Below the pieces are notes generated by a model that was given only the letters and a program-made list of their open reading frames with translations, ran no database searches and had not been told where the DNA came from. A program made the translations under genes and the position numbers. A DNA stretch of 44,925 nucleotides, taken from the NCBI RefSeq assembly GCF_004917065.1, contig NZ_SSYA01000005.1:1-44925 (forward strand), written 5' to 3'. Every line of letters starts with the position of its first letter. Position 1 is the first letter of the stretch. Below, one piece after another: positions 1-8,347 of this stretch. The stretch comes from Geomonas ferrireducens. GTDB lineage: Bacteria > Desulfobacterota > Desulfuromonadia > Geobacterales > Geobacteraceae.

Positions 1-98
1 TAAAGGCCCGTTGTAGACCACAACGTTGATAGGCCGGGTGTGTAAGTGCAGCAATGCATTCAGCTTACCGGTACTAATCGGCCGTGAGGCTTGACCAT
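1..98 (+). rRNA. 23S rRNA, 3' end (partial)
   Basis: The window opens inside a large-subunit rRNA gene. Bases 61-95 match the conserved bacterial 23S 3' terminus: the GTACTAATCGGCCGTGAGGC stretch followed by TTGACC. The gene's 5' part lies outside the window. The exact 3' end is estimated from the E. coli pattern and could be off by a few bases. A 5S gene follows about 160 bases downstream on the same strand, so this is the tail of an rrn operon. Confidence 0.95.
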
Positions 99-114
99 AA
101 AAAATTCTTAGAGA

Positions 115-136
115 GGGGGGTGGTTCTCCACCCCCC
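115..136 (+). other. GC hairpin in the 23S-5S spacer
   Basis: A perfect 9-bp inverted repeat (GGGGGGTGG / CCACCCCCC) encloses a TTCT loop just after the 23S 3' end. No T-run follows, so it is not a Rho-independent terminator. A role as an rRNA processing or stability hairpin is inferred from its position between two rRNA genes. Confidence 0.6.
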
Positions 137-186
137 GATCATAAACTGCCAAAAACCTACATTCACGATGATGCGATTGTTTAGCT

Positions 187-251
187 GTCAGACTAGTCTG
201 ACCAGTCCGACTGGTCCGACGTCCGACAACAGAGAGTTTCGCGCTAGCGCG
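187..251 (+). repeat. cluster of palindromes before 5S
   Basis: Several small dyads are packed together. Bases 187-202 are a perfect 16-bp palindrome (GTCAGACTAGTCTGAC). Bases 201-215 are an inverted repeat ACCAGT-CCG-ACTGGT. GTCCGAC occurs twice in tandem near 214-227. Bases 240-251 form a perfect 12-bp palindrome (CGCGCTAGCGCG). They sit in transcribed spacer just before 5S, so they probably fold in the precursor rRNA, but no known function is claimed. Confidence 0.6.
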
Positions 252-259
252 TAAGAGTT

Positions 260-377
<118 letters not shown>

Positions 378-390
378 ATTTAATAGAGAA

Positions 391-418
391 GCCCCACCGG
401 ATTACCGGTGGGGCTTTT
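391..418 (+). terminator. Rho-independent terminator of the rrn operon
   Basis: GCCCCACCGG (391-400) and CCGGTGGGGC (405-414) form a perfect 10-bp stem with an ATTA loop, followed directly by TTTT. It lies 13 bases after 5S. Confidence 0.9.
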
Positions 419-596
419 CGCGTTTCTCAACTTTGCCTCTGTCACCCGCCATGCCATCTTCCCCCCCAGAAGACGGTTCTCTTTCCTGCCCTCTCCATCT
501 ATCGTGGACCAAATCGCTTTCGTCTTTTCCGTTCCATTGCATTCCGTCGGCCCCCGGCTAAAATGTGGGCTGGTCAATTCTTGAGGGAGGTGTCTC

Positions 597-953
597 ATGG
601 GAAACTTATGGCTCGTAATCCCGTTGGCGGTGCTCCTGGCTGGTTGCGCCAGCAAAGGCTATGTCGAGAGACAGATCGATCCCGTGTCGTGCCGGGTTGA
701 CGTTCTCGAGTCAAAAATGGGGGCTGCGGAGACGAAGAGTGCCTCTGACGAGCAGCGTCTCAACGCGCTTGAAACCAGGCTTGCCACCATCGAGGGGCAG
801 GTAAGCCAGGCACAGCTCGCCAACAAGGCAATGCTGGACGAGGCTACCGCAAAGGCAGCCGACAGCGCCCAGAGGGCCGAATCTGCCGCCTCTTCGGCAG
901 CACAGTCGGCGGAACGGGCGCAAAAGATCTTTGAGCTAGGGCAGAAGAAATAG
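597..953 (+). CDS. small coiled-coil lipoprotein, function unknown
   Basis: The 118-residue product is a probable outer-membrane or periplasm-anchored lipoprotein. Residues 1-16 form a lipoprotein signal ending in the lipobox LAG-C with Cys17 as the lipidation site. The remainder is charged and Ala/Glu-rich with heptad-like spacing (about residues 30-110), so a long coiled coil is likely, comparable in style to Lpp/alanine-zipper proteins. No enzymatic motif is present. The ATG at 597 is preceded by a strong GGGAGGTG ribosome-binding site. It stands just ahead of an L,D-transpeptidase in the same direction (16 bases apart), so a shared role at the cell wall is a reasonable guess only. Confidence 0.75.
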   Translation: MGNLWLVIPLAVLLAGCASKGYVERQIDPVSCRVDVLESKMGAAETKSASDEQRLNALETRLATIEGQVSQAQLANKAMLDEATAKAADSAQRAESAASSAAQSAERAQKIFELGQKK

Positions 954-969
954 CCTGCACGACACTCCT

Positions 970-1854
970 ATGCTTCGCCCCCCCGCCATGTCGATCGTTT
1001 CACTTGGTCTTGTAGCCATTGCCACGACAACGGCTCAAGCGCCTGTTGATGCCGTCTACTATGGCGGCTACCTCGGAAACGTCTTCCACTACCGGGTGCG
1101 CGAAGGCGAGTCGCTTTTGGAGATAGCTCGCCGCTTTGACCTGGGCTTCAACCAAGTAACCGCCGCCAACGCAGGCGTCGACCCCTACCTGCCTCTACCA
1201 GGCACTTTAGTTACCATCCCGACAGCGTGGATTCCGCCCGAGTTATCTCCCCGACCTTCGATCGTGGTCAATCTGGCGGAACTCCGGTTGTACTATTTCC
1301 CGAAGGACCCCGACGACCCACTCCTTTCCTACCCGATCGGCATTGGAGATGAGGGGACCGACACACCGCTTGGTCTTTATACGGTAGATCGAAAGTCCAT
1401 CAACCCTTCATGGCACGTACCTGCCTCCATACTGCAACAAAGACAAGATCTCCCACCCGTTGTTCCTCCCGGCCCGGAGAACCCTCTGGGAAGCCGAGCC
1501 CTGCACCTCTCCGGTAACGACATCCTGATTCATGGCACAAACCGCCCCTGGGGGATAGGCAGGCGTTCGAGCCACGGATGCATCAGACTCTATCCGGAAG
1601 ATATCGTGCGGCTGTTCGAATGTGTGGGGAGGGGGACGCAGGTGCTTATCGTGAACCGCCCCGTCAAGGTTGGCGTAAGAAAGGGCAAGATCTTCCTGGA
1701 GGTGCACCGAGATGGGAATTACCAACCAGAGCCGGGAGAGGTGCTGCACCAGATGGCGAGGCTGGGCTTTCTCACTAAGGTTGACATCGGCCTGGTGGTC
1801 AAGGCGGTTTCCGAGAAGAGGGGGTATCCGGTTGAGGTGACCTCGATCAGATGA
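970..1854 (+). CDS. LysM-containing L,D-transpeptidase (ErfK/YbiS/YkuD family)
   Basis: A periplasmic enzyme that forms or attaches via 3-3 peptidoglycan cross-links, using a catalytic cysteine. The 294-residue protein has a short N-terminal hydrophobic stretch (about 7-25), a LysM peptidoglycan-binding domain (about 40-84, starting YRVREGESL), then a YkuD catalytic domain (about 96-230). The active-site signature is complete: HGT at 188-190 and SHGCIRL at 201-207, giving His202 and Cys204. The architecture matches ErfK/YbiS-type transpeptidases, some of which attach lipoproteins to peptidoglycan. That is interesting next to the upstream lipoprotein but not proven. The start is uncertain: ATG 970 has no good ribosome-binding site and ATG 988 is an alternative. 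Confidence 0.9.
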   Translation: MLRPPAMSIVSLGLVAIATTTAQAPVDAVYYGGYLGNVFHYRVREGESLLEIARRFDLGFNQVTAANAGVDPYLPLPGTLVTIPTAWIPPELSPRPSIVVNLAELRLYYFPKDPDDPLLSYPIGIGDEGTDTPLGLYTVDRKSINPSWHVPASILQQRQDLPPVVPPGPENPLGSRALHLSGNDILIHGTNRPWGIGRRSSHGCIRLYPEDIVRLFECVGRGTQVLIVNRPVKVGVRKGKIFLEVHRDGNYQPEPGEVLHQMARLGFLTKVDIGLVVKAVSEKRGYPVEVTSIR

Positions 1855-1914
1855 TCGATCAAGGTCTTTCCGACGGAGGCGGGATCCATCCATCGGAAAG
1901 GCCCGTTGTACAAA

Positions 1915-2229
1915 TTACTTCTTTGGTTTCAGCGGGCTTTGCTTGTAGAAAATCCCAAGGACGGTCTGTTCGTCGGCAGTGAGCTTCACCCCTTTGAGCT
2001 CCATTCTGTGTTGGATCTTCTGCATGTCCTTGCCGGCGGCAATGGCGCTTTCGATGCGCTCTGCGGTATGACATGAGACGCATTTCTTGTCTATCACCAT
2101 GTGCGCTTCCTTGAAAGTACCGCCAGTCACGGCGCCCAGGTCCTTACCTGACGAGGGAAATTGTGCAGCAAGCACAGTACCTGTGTAAATGAGTGTCGCA
2201 GCAGCTCCCAATGCAATCACATGTCTCAT
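1915..2229 (-). CDS. periplasmic monoheme c-type cytochrome
   Basis: A 104-residue electron carrier with a cleavable signal peptide (about 1-22, ending VLAA). There is one heme-binding CxxCH motif (CVSCH, residues 50-54). Met69 or Met76, in a short helical stretch after the heme, could be the distal ligand, giving a small class I-like cytochrome c. It reads away from the neighbouring MoaD-like gene and overlaps no gene. An AAAGGAG ribosome-binding site precedes ATG. Small periplasmic cytochromes are abundant in Geobacteraceae, where they shuttle electrons to the outer membrane. The specific partner cannot be told from here. Confidence 0.9.
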   Translation of the reverse strand: MRHVIALGAAATLIYTGTVLAAQFPSSGKDLGAVTGGTFKEAHMVIDKKCVSCHTAERIESAIAAGKDMQKIQHRMELKGVKLTADEQTVLGIFYKQSPLKPKK

Positions 2230-2325
2230 TGCAACTCCTTTGTCACGGGTGTTTTAAAACTGACATGACTCAACATATATCAGGTTTTCCGTGAATTGCT
2301 GAGTCTGCATACCACTTACTTGTTC

Positions 2326-2353
2326 TTGACAGCAAATGTGAGAGGTCTATTAT
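2326..2353 (+). promoter_or_regulatory. sigma70-type promoter for the MoaD-like gene
   Basis: TTGACA (2326-2331) and TATTAT (2348-2353) are separated by 16 bp, about 100 bases ahead of the next + strand start. The resulting 5' untranslated region of roughly 90 bases is long enough for a control element, but no known riboswitch motif was recognised in it. Confidence 0.6.
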
Positions 2354-2451
2354 CCAAAAAACGCCGCTCGTTAGCAACTGCTCACCGGTGGTAGTAAGGA
2401 TTAGGTGACAGCGCTGGCCTGAGACCATAATTCTCTTTCTAGGAGGCAGTT

Positions 2452-2739
2452 ATGGCAGTGCAAGCAGCAACTACTGTAAGGATGTTCGGAGCCCTGCATG
2501 GTATCAGAAGGGATCGCGGGTTACCTTCTGTGATCGATGTGGACATCCCGGCGGATGGTTGTCCTGCCAGCGCGATAGCGGAGGCGCTGGAGTTGCCACT
2601 GAACCGGATTGACGGAGTGTTTATAAATCATAGGGTGTATTCCCTGGATCACTTGGTTCTCCCGGGGGATCGCGTAGCCTTCATTCCTGTCGGGGTGCCT
2701 GGCGGATCCGGGTTATTCAGCAGGCCTGCCTGTAGCTGA
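2452..2739 (+). CDS. MoaD/ThiS-family ubiquitin-like sulfur carrier protein
   Basis: A 95-residue beta-grasp protein resembling MoaD/ThiS, which carry sulfur as a C-terminal thiocarboxylate to molybdopterin, thiazole or other targets. Supporting features are the overall length, the conserved late pattern of a Leu-rich turn followed by PGDRVAFIPVGVPGG, and the start after a strong TAGGAGG site. The oddity is the C terminus: the Gly-Gly is not terminal but is followed by ten residues (SGLFSRPACS). Classical members end at the Gly-Gly so that it can be adenylated. No moaE, moeB or thi gene is adjacent. It may need proteolytic trimming, or act in a tungsten/molybdenum enzyme system elsewhere. The family call is fairly secure; the pathway is unknown. 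Confidence 0.75.
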   Translation: MAVQAATTVRMFGALHGIRRDRGLPSVIDVDIPADGCPASAIAEALELPLNRIDGVFINHRVYSLDHLVLPGDRVAFIPVGVPGGSGLFSRPACS

Positions 2740-2949
2740 TCATTCCCCCACCACTATTTCTGCAGAGCGCTTTCGGACGCTTCGTTTTATAGGTTGTCTT
2801 TAAGGCGGTGCGCACAACCTTTCCTGAAATGAACTCGTCTCGGCTTGGTGTATCGCTTTGAAGACGTGGTAAAATCTGTCTGTTCGCGGGTCAGCCTATC
2901 CGGCCGATGCTCCTAATCATCTGACATGACAGACACGGAGATGCGGGAA

Positions 2950-3408
2950 ATGGTAAAACTAAAGCGCATTCTGTTGGTGGAGGATAACGCAAACGATGCC
3001 GAACTCACGTTGGAGGCGTTGGCAGAGCACAACCTCGCCAATGGAGTAGATGTTGTCAGGGACGGTGCCGAAGCTCTGGATTACCTCTACCAGAGGGGGA
3101 AATATTCAGAGTATGAGCCGGGCAACCTGGCCGTCATCCTTCTGGATCTGAAACTCCCCAAAGTCGACGGACTTGAGGTTTTGAGCTCCATTAAGGCTGA
3201 CGAGAAGCTGAAATTCATCCCGGTGGTCGTTCTCACCTCTTCACGCGAAGAACGAGATGTGGTTGAGAGCTATCGGCTCGGCGTCAACGCCTACGTCGTC
3301 AAGCCGGTGAACTTTTCCGAGTTCATCACGGCCGTCAAGGAAATCGGTGCCTTCTGGGCCATCGTCAATGAACCGCCCCCGATGTCTTCCCGAGGTTTGA
3401 ATAAATGA
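2950..3408 (+). CDS. stand-alone response regulator receiver (Rcp1-like)
   Basis: A 152-residue single-domain CheY-like receiver that takes phosphate from a histidine kinase and signals by protein contact. In this numbering the phospho-acceptor is Asp66 (in LLDLKLP), with Thr96 and Lys118 (VVKPVN) completing the active site and the acidic pair near the N terminus (LVEDN). The insertion after the second helix is typical of the Rcp1 subgroup, often paired with phytochrome-like kinases. I chose ATG 2950 because a GGAG lies 9 bases upstream; an in-frame ATG at 2926 would add eight residues. It overlaps the next gene by four bases (ATGA), so the two are translationally coupled. Confidence 0.9.
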   Translation: MVKLKRILLVEDNANDAELTLEALAEHNLANGVDVVRDGAEALDYLYQRGKYSEYEPGNLAVILLDLKLPKVDGLEVLSSIKADEKLKFIPVVVLTSSREERDVVESYRLGVNAYVVKPVNFSEFITAVKEIGAFWAIVNEPPPMSSRGLNK

Positions 3409-4949
3409 CGCAGCGCCTGCGCATACTACATCTTGAAGACGATCCGATGGATGCTGAGCTGGTTTTGATGGCGCTCAGCGCAGAGGGGATGGATTGTGAA
3501 GTCGAGGTGGTATCTCGGCGCGAGGAGTTCCAGAACGCCCTGGAGCGGGGCGGGATGGATCTCATCCTAGCCGACTTCGCCCTCCCGGCCTTTGACGGTA
3601 TGACCGCCCTCGCCATGGTGCGGACCAAGCTTCCCGACCTCCCCTTTGTCTTCGTCTCGGGGAAACTGGGCGAAGAAGCGGCGATCGAGTCCCTCAAAAG
3701 CGGTGCGACGGACTACGTGCTGAAAAGCCGGCTGTCTCGACTGGTTCCCGCGGTGCAGCGCGCGCTCACCGAGGCGAAGGAGCGGGCGAGGCAGCGGGAG
3801 ACCGAGCGGGAACTCGAGGTGGCCCACGCTGAGATCGAGAAGAGGGCCGAGGACTATCGGAACCTCTTCAACAGCATCCGGGACGTGATCGTGGTGTCCG
3901 ATCACCACCGGACCATACTGCATGTGAACCAGCCAGCCCTGCGCGAGATCTTCGGATACGAATCTGAAGAGGTAATCGGCAAGAGCAGCAGGATTCTCTA
4001 CGCAGACAAGCGTGACTACGAAAGCACCGGTAAAGAGGTGTTCGATGTACGGACCCCGGTCAAAGGCGCGCTGTCGGAACTCCACTTCCGCAGAAAGAAC
4101 GGGGAGGTGTTCATCGGCGAACTCTTCGCCATGAAGCGCCTGGACCGCTTCGGCAAGGTAACCGGCAACATATCCATTTTCAGAGACACAAGCGAACGCA
4201 AGAAAGCGGAGGCAGACCTCCGCGAGAGCGAGTTGCGCCGCATGCAACTGCAGATGGAACTCGTATATGCGGCCGAGATACAGGCTAAGCTTTTACCACG
4301 TTGCTACCCGCAGATCCCGCACTTCGAGATGGCTGCCCGATGCCTACCGGCCAAGCAGGTTGGCGGGGACTTCTACGACTGGCAGCAGGTGTCGCCGGCG
4401 CTGTTCAACCTGACCCTGGGAGACGTGATGGGAAAGGGGATGGCGGCGGCCATGCTCATGGCGACCGTTAGGGCGGCGCTGCACGCTGTCACCCTGTACA
4501 ATCAGCCCGCACAGGCCGTGCATCTTGCCGAGAAGGCGCTGAACGAGGACTTGGAGAATTCAGAGAGCTTCGTGACCCTCTTTCACGCCCAGCTCGACGC
4601 CGGCACGAGGACCCTCTCCTTTGTCGACTGCGGCCACGGCTATGTTTTCGTCCGGCGCGCGAACGGGAAGGTGGAGACGCTGTCGCCGCGGGGGCTTCCT
4701 CTCGGCGTGAAAGGGGAGGAGATCTACCAGGAAGGGAGGATCCGCTTCGGAAGGGGGGACGTCATGGTCCTTTACAGCGACGGCCTGGTAGATGCGAAGC
4801 CGCAGCTGGAACTGACCCACGAGCTGATCGCCCGGCAATTGGCAGGCAAGGAGAGCGCCCTCGAGATGGTGGACAGCCTGATCTCTTTGACCGACAAGCC
4901 GGATCCGCAGCCGGACGACATCACAGTACTGGTGCTGCAGGCGCTGTAA
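3405..4949 (+). CDS. response regulator with REC, PAS and SpoIIE/PP2C phosphatase domains
   Basis: A 514-residue signalling protein. The order is an N-terminal receiver (about 5-120; phospho-acceptor Asp57 in LADFALP), a linker coiled coil (about 120-150), a PAS sensor (about 150-270, with a PAC-like end), and a C-terminal PP2C-type serine phosphatase of the RsbU/SpoIIE group (about 285-512). Metal-binding motifs are visible: [26 protein letters not shown] and YSDGLVDA. Such proteins dephosphorylate anti-sigma-factor antagonists in partner-switching pathways. No anti-sigma or STAS gene is nearby, so the target lies elsewhere. The four-base overlap with the upstream receiver suggests the two act in one phosphorelay. 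Confidence 0.93.
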   Translation: MTQRLRILHLEDDPMDAELVLMALSAEGMDCEVEVVSRREEFQNALERGGMDLILADFALPAFDGMTALAMVRTKLPDLPFVFVSGKLGEEAAIESLKSGATDYVLKSRLSRLVPAVQRALTEAKERARQRETERELEVAHAEIEKRAEDYRNLFNSIRDVIVVSDHHRTILHVNQPALREIFGYESEEVIGKSSRILYADKRDYESTGKEVFDVRTPVKGALSELHFRRKNGEVFIGELFAMKRLDRFGKVTGNISIFRDTSERKKAEADLRESELRRMQLQMELVYAAEIQAKLLPRCYPQIPHFEMAARCLPAKQVGGDFYDWQQVSPALFNLTLGDVMGKGMAAAMLMATVRAALHAVTLYNQPAQAVHLAEKALNEDLENSESFVTLFHAQLDAGTRTLSFVDCGHGYVFVRRANGKVETLSPRGLPLGVKGEEIYQEGRIRFGRGDVMVLYSDGLVDAKPQLELTHELIARQLAGKESALEMVDSLISLTDKPDPQPDDITVLVLQAL

Positions 4950-4984
4950 GTCCCCCTGCCGGGGGGCGTTCGCCTCGAACTCTC

Positions 4985-5401
4985 CTACTCGCCGATGATC
5001 TTTATCAGAACGCGCTTTCTCCGCATGCCATCGAACTCCCCGTAAAAAACCTGCTCCCAGGGACCTAGATCCAGCTTCCCACCCGTAACCGCAACGGCAA
5101 CCTCGCGCCCCATGATCGTCCTCTTCAGATGAGCGTCGCCGTTATCCTCGCCCACGTTGTGCCGGTAGCGGCTGTGCGGCTTTTCCGGGGCAAGCTCTTC
5201 AAGCCATTGCTCGAAGTCCTGGTGCAGCCCGCTTTCGTCGTCGTTTATAAAGACGCTTGCGGTGATGTGCATAGCGTTGCAAAGCAGTAGCCCTTCCCTG
5301 ATGCCGCTTTCTGCCAGGGCCGCCTCTAAATCACGGGTGATGTTAACGAACCCCCGTCTGCTCTTGATCTGGAACCACAGTTCCTTCCGGTGGTGCTTCA
5401 T
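4985..5401 (-). CDS. YjbQ/UPF0047 family protein
   Basis: A 138-residue member of the YjbQ family, small cytosolic proteins that form trimers. Some members have weak thiamine-phosphate synthase activity. The family core is present: the NITRDLE segment near the N terminus, a hydrophobic strand into [14 protein letters not shown], and the RYRHN...GDAHLKR metal/phosphate site. The start at 5401 is set by an AAGGAG site and by conservation of the N terminus. This start places the first 59 bases inside the 3' end of the upstream carboxypeptidase gene in another frame, so the two genes overlap and are probably co-transcribed. The physiological role is unsettled. Confidence 0.9.
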   Translation of the reverse strand: MKHHRKELWFQIKSRRGFVNITRDLEAALAESGIREGLLLCNAMHITASVFINDDESGLHQDFEQWLEELAPEKPHSRYRHNVGEDNGDAHLKRTIMGREVAVAVTGGKLDLGPWEQVFYGEFDGMRRKRVLIKIIGE

Positions 5402-6254
5402 CTGAACTCCTTGTTTGTGTCGTTTCCGCCCGTTTGGTCGAGCGTTGCGGGGAGCCGGCGGCGAAGGCTGCATCGAGCAGGGCCGGGGCCGCCTTCCAGC
5501 GGTTGGGTGAATGCATGATGACCAGGAGCACCTTGCGGTCTTCGCGCTCGGCGATCGCCACGAGGCACTGCCCGGCGTTGGGTGTGGTGCCCGTCTTCAC
5601 GCCGACGGCGCCCGGGTAGCGCCCGATCAGCCTGTTCTTGTTCCGCAAGTAGAAGCTTCGCCTGCCGTCGATGGTCGAGATGTGCATGCTCCGCTTGGCA
5701 ACAAGACTCGCGAAATACGGTATCCGCATCCCCGCCTCGGCAAGACGTGCGAGGTCGTGGGCGCTCGAGTAGAGCCCGGCGTTGTCGTGGCCGCAGGCGT
5801 TGCTGAAGTGGGTGTTTTCTAGGCCTAACGCGCGGGCGCGCGCGTTCATCTGTAGCACGAAAATTTTCTGATTACCACAGGCGTGATCGGCGAGAGCCCG
5901 GCATGCGTCGTTGGCCGAGGCGATAAGGGTGGCGGCAAGCAGGTCACGCACCCTGAACTTCTGGCCGCTGCGGAGGCCTATCCTGCTCCCGGTTTCGCGG
6001 GATGCCGCACGGGAAACGGTCACAACCTCGTCCAGGTCGCAGCGCTCCATCACGACGAGGGCGGTCATCATCTTCGTAAGGCTTGCCGGTGCGCGCCTCA
6101 GAGAGGCGTTGCGCTGACGGTAGACGTGCCCGTCGATCTTCAGCAGGTAGGTGGGGGCGGGGTAGCTCGATGCCGCGGCTGCGTGGGGGAAGGGGACGCA
6201 GACCAAAAGGAGAAGGATGAGACCCTGCTTTATGGATGAGAAAATTTTCATCAT
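5343..6254 (-). CDS. D-alanyl-D-alanine carboxypeptidase (peptidase S11, penicillin-binding protein)
   Basis: A 303-residue periplasmic serine peptidase that removes the terminal D-Ala from peptidoglycan stem peptides. From this start, a signal peptide (about 1-28) is followed by the S11 domain. The three penicillin-binding motifs are present: SLTK, SAN (IASANDACR) and KTG ([11 protein letters not shown]). The last 30 residues are low-complexity and overlap the YjbQ gene. The C-terminal amphipathic domain found in E. coli PBP5 appears to be missing. ATG 6254 is preferred because an AAAGGA lies about 13 bases upstream; the longer reading from 6293 would need TTG and would spoil the signal peptide. 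Confidence 0.92.
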   Translation of the reverse strand: MMKIFSSIKQGLILLLLVCVPFPHAAAASSYPAPTYLLKIDGHVYRQRNASLRRAPASLTKMMTALVVMERCDLDEVVTVSRAASRETGSRIGLRSGQKFRVRDLLAATLIASANDACRALADHACGNQKIFVLQMNARARALGLENTHFSNACGHDNAGLYSSAHDLARLAEAGMRIPYFASLVAKRSMHISTIDGRRSFYLRNKNRLIGRYPGAVGVKTGTTPNAGQCLVAIAEREDRKVLLVIMHSPNRWKAAPALLDAAFAAGSPQRSTKRAETTQTRSSDEAPPEGTVVPDQEQTGVR

Positions 6255-6394
6255 GCACGTTATAGCATCCTTTGCAGGTGCCGCAACGCGCAAGCCGGCG
6301 GCTTCGCCTCACAGAGCAATCTTGGATTTACAAACCGTCGCCGGTTAAGGTATCTTTGCTCCCTCGATTAACGTGATGGCTGTGAGGGACGACA

Positions 6395-8332
6395 TTGGCT
6401 ACAAAGATCCGCATTCTTCCTGAAAATCTCACCAACAAGATCGCTGCCGGCGAGGTAGTGGAGCGCCCCGCCTCCGTCGTCAAGGAACTGGTGGAAAACG
6501 CGCTCGACGCCGGTTCGAAAGAGGTGACGGTGGAGATCGAGTCCGGCGGCAGGCGGCTCATCAAGGTCACCGATTCGGGGAGCGGCATGTCCCGCGAGGA
6601 CGCCCTGCTCGCCCTCGAGCGCCACGCCACGAGCAAGATAGCCAGCGACGACGACCTCTTTTCCCTGACCACCCTTGGTTTCCGCGGCGAGGCGCTGCCG
6701 TCGGTCGCCTCGGTGTCGCGTCTCACCATCGCCACCCGCACCGCGGAAACCCTGGAAGGAGCGGAGATCTACGTCGAAGGGGGGCGCATCAAGGAGGTCA
6801 AGGAGTGCGGCATGGCCTCGGGAACGGTAATCGAGGTGCGCAACCTCTTCTTCAACACGCCGGCGCGCCTTAAGTTCATGAAGAGCGCGGAGACCGAGGG
6901 GGGGCACGTGGGCGAGCTGTTGACCCGACTGGCCATCTCCCGCCCGGACGTCCGCTTCACCTACAAAAACGACGGTAAGGTCGTCTTCCGTGCTCTCGAC
7001 GCCGACCTAAAGGAGCGGGTGGCGACGCTTCTTGGTCGCTCCATCGCTTCCTTTCTCTACCCCGTCTCATACGAAGATGGGGGGGTAAAGGTAAGCGGAC
7101 TGGTGGCGGCGCCCGAGTGCAGCCGCAGCGCGGCAAGCCATCTCTACACCTACATAAATGGCCGCTTCATCAAGGACAAGGTGGTGCAGCACGCCGTTCT
7201 CCAGGCCTACCGCAACTTCATGGAGCGCGGACGCTATCCGGTAGTCGCGGTCTTCATCGATATCCCTCCCGGCGAGGTCGACGTGAACGTGCATCCGACC
7301 AAGCACGAGGTGAGGTTCAGGCAGCAGGGGCGGGTGCACGACGCAATCCAGTTCGCCGTGGAAAGCGTCTTGAAACAGACGCCGTGGCTGAAACGTCCTG
7401 CCGCGCCGGACGCTGCGCGCCCGGCGGAGACGCAGTCCGCGGCGGCGACTACGACAACGAGGCAGCTTTGGACGCAGGCGGCGCCTCCCACTCAGGCTGC
7501 CCCGCCGAAGCACGAGCGCTTTGAGGTACCCGCGGCGGCGCCCGCGCCGGAGCAACCGGCAACGTCGGTCAGCGAGGCCAAGGTGGCGGAGATTCGCGAA
7601 CTGCTCACCGGATACCAGGCGAAGCCTCAGCCCGCCCTGCGGCAGCAGTTACACTTCCCTTCCCAGGCGGAAAAGCCGCAGTCTGCACCCGAGCCCCCGG
7701 TCGTGCCGCAGCCGATCAAGGAAGAGGAGGCGGAAGGCGGCGCGCCCGGGTATTTCTCCTCCCTTGCCGTGATCGGCCAGTTCAACGCCTCTTATATCCT
7801 GTGCCAGCGGGGCACGGACCTGGTGCTCATCGACCAGCATGCGGCCCACGAGCGCGTTGCCTTCGAGAGACTGAAGGGGGAGTTTGCCGGGCGGGCGGTC
7901 GACAGCCAGGGGCTTCTCTTCCCGGAGACGCTGGAACTCTCATTCAAGGAGTCTGCGGTACTCATGGAGCATCTGGAGGAGTTGCGCCGACTCGGCTTCT
8001 CCTTCGAAGAGTTCGGCGGCAACACGTGGCTTTTGAACGCCGTGCCGCAGCTCTTGGCAGGGAGTGACTACCTGCGTACCGTGCGCGACATCCTGGAGGA
8101 ACTCGCGAGCCTTAGCCGCAGCCGCACTTTTACCGACGTGCAGGAGGATCTGCTGGCGCGTATCGCCTGCCACAGCGTGGTGCGCGGGCGGCGCTCCTTG
8201 AGCGCCCAGGAGATTGCCGCTCTCTTCAAGCAGATGGATGAGACCGACTTTTCCAGCAACTGTCCGCACGGCAGGCCGGTCATGCAGACGCTCACCCTCT
8301 CCGAGGTCGAGAAGATGTTCAAGAGGGTGTAG
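6395..8332 (+). CDS. mutL: DNA mismatch repair protein MutL
   Basis: A 645-residue mismatch-repair ATPase that couples MutS recognition to strand removal. The N-terminal GHKL ATPase has all its motifs (VVKELVENALDAG, DSGSGM, LGFRGEALPS, FFNTPARLKF). A Pro/Ala-rich linker (about 335-455) leads to the C-terminal dimerisation domain. The C-terminal domain carries the metal-dependent endonuclease motif DQHAAHE...E starting at Asp480, plus CPHGRP near the end, so this MutL is predicted to nick DNA itself, as in bacteria lacking MutH. Translation starts at TTG 6395 with a GAGGGA site upstream. It begins the mutL-miaA-hfq run. Confidence 0.97.
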   Translation: MATKIRILPENLTNKIAAGEVVERPASVVKELVENALDAGSKEVTVEIESGGRRLIKVTDSGSGMSREDALLALERHATSKIASDDDLFSLTTLGFRGEALPSVASVSRLTIATRTAETLEGAEIYVEGGRIKEVKECGMASGTVIEVRNLFFNTPARLKFMKSAETEGGHVGELLTRLAISRPDVRFTYKNDGKVVFRALDADLKERVATLLGRSIASFLYPVSYEDGGVKVSGLVAAPECSRSAASHLYTYINGRFIKDKVVQHAVLQAYRNFMERGRYPVVAVFIDIPPGEVDVNVHPTKHEVRFRQQGRVHDAIQFAVESVLKQTPWLKRPAAPDAARPAETQSAAATTTTRQLWTQAAPPTQAAPPKHERFEVPAAAPAPEQPATSVSEAKVAEIRELLTGYQAKPQPALRQQLHFPSQAEKPQSAPEPPVVPQPIKEEEAEGGAPGYFSSLAVIGQFNASYILCQRGTDLVLIDQHAAHERVAFERLKGEFAGRAVDSQGLLFPETLELSFKESAVLMEHLEELRRLGFSFEEFGGNTWLLNAVPQLLAGSDYLRTVRDILEELASLSRSRTFTDVQEDLLARIACHSVVRGRRSLSAQEIAALFKQMDETDFSSNCPHGRPVMQTLTLSEVEKMFKRV

Positions 8333-8347
8333 CGGAGCGTGACGGAG

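Noticed and set aside
2354..2451. possible molybdenum-cofactor riboswitch before the MoaD-like gene
   Set aside because: The leader is long enough, but I could not find the conserved Moco riboswitch core or a convincing fold.
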